Assembly (NCBI GenBank): GCA_945949385.1
Contig: CAMFEL010000112.1
Span: 1-6,407, forward strand
Source: an uncultured Clostridia bacterium
GTDB lineage: Bacteria > Bacillota > Clostridia > Oscillospirales > CAG-272
DNA length: 6,407 nucleotides
Direction: 5' to 3'
Numbering within the stretch: position 1 is the first letter of the stretch; each line of letters starts with the position of its first letter. Position numbers and translations under genes: made by a program. Shown in pieces: positions 5,609 through 6,407 of the stretch. The notes beneath the pieces were generated by a model. The model was given only the letters and a program-made list of their open reading frames with translations. It was not told the origin of the DNA and did no database searches.

Positions 5609-5655
5609 CGTAACAAACGGAGTCAGTCTTTAGGTTTACGAAATGTAATAACGCA

Positions 5656-5689
5656 GCAAAGGAGAGATTATTTACAGTCTCTCCTTTGC
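5656..5689. terminator. Second hairpin in the cysK-fhs gap, probable minus-strand terminator
   Basis: GCAAAGGAGAGA (5656-5667) pairs perfectly with TCTCTCCTTTGC (5678-5689) around a 10-base loop. Read on the minus strand it lies about 65 bases past the fhs stop and is followed by only a weakly T-rich run, so it may be a weak terminator or an mRNA 3'-end stabiliser. A smaller CCTGC-TTT-GCAGG stem lies at 5712-5724. Confidence 0.55.
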
Positions 5690-5754
5690 AAGCTTCGGTT
5701 TTTAATGTTTCCCTGCTTTGCAGGACACGATAAATTAGTAATAATTTCAACTTT

Positions 5755-6407
5755 TTAGAACAGCCCCGTGATTCTGCCGTCGGCGTCAACATCAATGCGC
5801 TCGGCGGCGGGGACTTTGGGAAGTCCGGGCATAGTCATAATATCTCCTGTCAGCACTACAACAAAGCCCGCGCCTGCGGATACTCTCACATTTTTAACCG
5901 TGACCGTGAAATCCTCTGGCGCCCCGAGTTTCGCAGAATCGTCGGAAAAGCTGTACTGGGTCTTCGCAATACATACGGGGCAGGAGCCGAAGCCCATTTC
6001 CTCAAGTTTTTCAAGCTGTTTTTTTGCCGCGGGAAGAAATGCTGCTCCGCGCCCGCCGTAGATTTTTGTCACCACGGCGTTGATTTTTTCTTCAAGACTC
6101 ATGCCGTCAGTGTAGGAATAGGTAAAGTCGCCCTTTTCCTCCTCGCAGAGACGCACCACCTCGCGTGCAAGCGCCTCGCCGCCGCGTCCTCCCTCTGCCC
6201 ATACGGTGGAAAGAACGGTGTTGACTCCGAGACTTCTGCATTTGTCAATTATAAAGTCCACTTCGGCGTCCGTATCCGTGGGGAAACGGTTAAGAGCCAC
6301 TACGCAGGGCAGCTTGTATACATTTTTAATATTGGAAACATGGCGCAGAAGATTGGGAATTCCCTTTTCCAAAGCGACCAAATCTTCCCTGTCAAGTTCT
6401 TTCTTCG
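5755..6407 (-). CDS. fhs: Formate-tetrahydrofolate ligase, C-terminal part (N-terminus outside window)
   Basis: This is the last 216 residues of an enzyme of usually about 555 residues. It uses ATP to join formate to tetrahydrofolate, giving 10-formyltetrahydrofolate for purine and one-carbon metabolism and, in acetogens, the methyl branch of the Wood-Ljungdahl pathway. The reading frame is open to the window edge, with no break; a TTG at 6381 is internal, not a start. Family features seen are the ALEKGIPNLLRHVSNIK segment, VVALNRFPTDTDAEVDFI, IYGGRGAAF, KTQYSFSDD, SAGAGFVVVLTGDIMTMPGL (key TGDIMTMPGLPKVP run) and the typical ending DADGRITGLF before TAA. The ATP-binding and signature motifs of the N-terminal half lie beyond the window. 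It is convergent with cysK, with two hairpins between. Confidence 0.95.
   Translation of the reverse strand, partial: KKELDREDLVALEKGIPNLLRHVSNIKNVYKLPCVVALNRFPTDTDAEVDFIIDKCRSLGVNTVLSTVWAEGGRGGEALAREVVRLCEEEKGDFTYSYTDGMSLEEKINAVVTKIYGGRGAAFLPAAKKQLEKLEEMGFGSCPVCIAKTQYSFSDDSAKLGAPEDFTVTVKNVRVSAGAGFVVVLTGDIMTMPGLPKVPAAERIDVDADGRITGLF

Noticed and set aside
5556..5633. A short 25-codon frame beginning ATG downstream of cysK
   Set aside because: It runs straight through the terminator hairpin and has no ribosome binding site.
6379..6381. TTG as the start of the minus-strand right-edge gene
   Set aside because: The frame stays open to the window edge and the upstream residues (KKELDRED) continue the formate-tetrahydrofolate ligase sequence, so the TTG is an internal Leu codon.

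Overview
The window looks like chromosomal DNA of an anaerobic Gram-positive bacterium of the Clostridia, possibly the Ruminococcus/Oscillospiraceae group. The grounds are strong purine-rich ribosome binding sites, sigma-A-type promoters in AT-rich spacers, compact intrinsic terminators, a formate-tetrahydrofolate ligase gene, and lipoprotein-type signal peptides. The taxonomic assignment is an inference from style and protein similarity recalled from memory, not a search result. I see no mobile element, CRISPR array, tRNA or rRNA.

Layout. At the left edge, on the minus strand, is the N-terminal 140 codons of a flavin reductase-like (FMN-binding split barrel) protein, which runs out of the window. 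It is divergent from a complete plus-strand family 2 glycosyltransferase gene (625-1650), and each of the two has a readable promoter in the roughly 200-base gap. An AT-rich spacer with its own promoter then leads to a 91-codon gene. Its product has one membrane helix followed by an extremely acidic, cysteine-bearing tail. A stem-loop terminator follows it.

Only 26 bases after that terminator begins a three-gene run: a lipoprotein with a calcium-loop-like motif (2154-2969), a small cytosolic protein resembling DUF4275 (3014-3478), and a second, unrelated-looking lipoprotein (3529-4467). The last of these ends inside its own terminator hairpin. Next is cysK (4616-5548), encoding O-acetylserine sulfhydrylase. 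It is transcribed alone from a near-consensus promoter whose -35 box lies within an inverted repeat, and it is closed by an 18-bp terminator hairpin. At the right edge, on the minus strand and convergent with cysK, is the C-terminal 216 residues of formate-tetrahydrofolate ligase (fhs).

Functionally, the flanking genes are core metabolism (flavin-dependent redox, cysteine synthesis, one-carbon metabolism). The centre (1792-4467) is a less conserved envelope-associated segment of unknown role: a membrane-anchored acidic protein, two lipoproteins and a small cytosolic protein. No obviously new defence or mobile system is visible. The most interesting items are the acidic Cys-rich membrane protein, the operon that seems to depend on readthrough of a terminator, and the cysK operator-like repeat.
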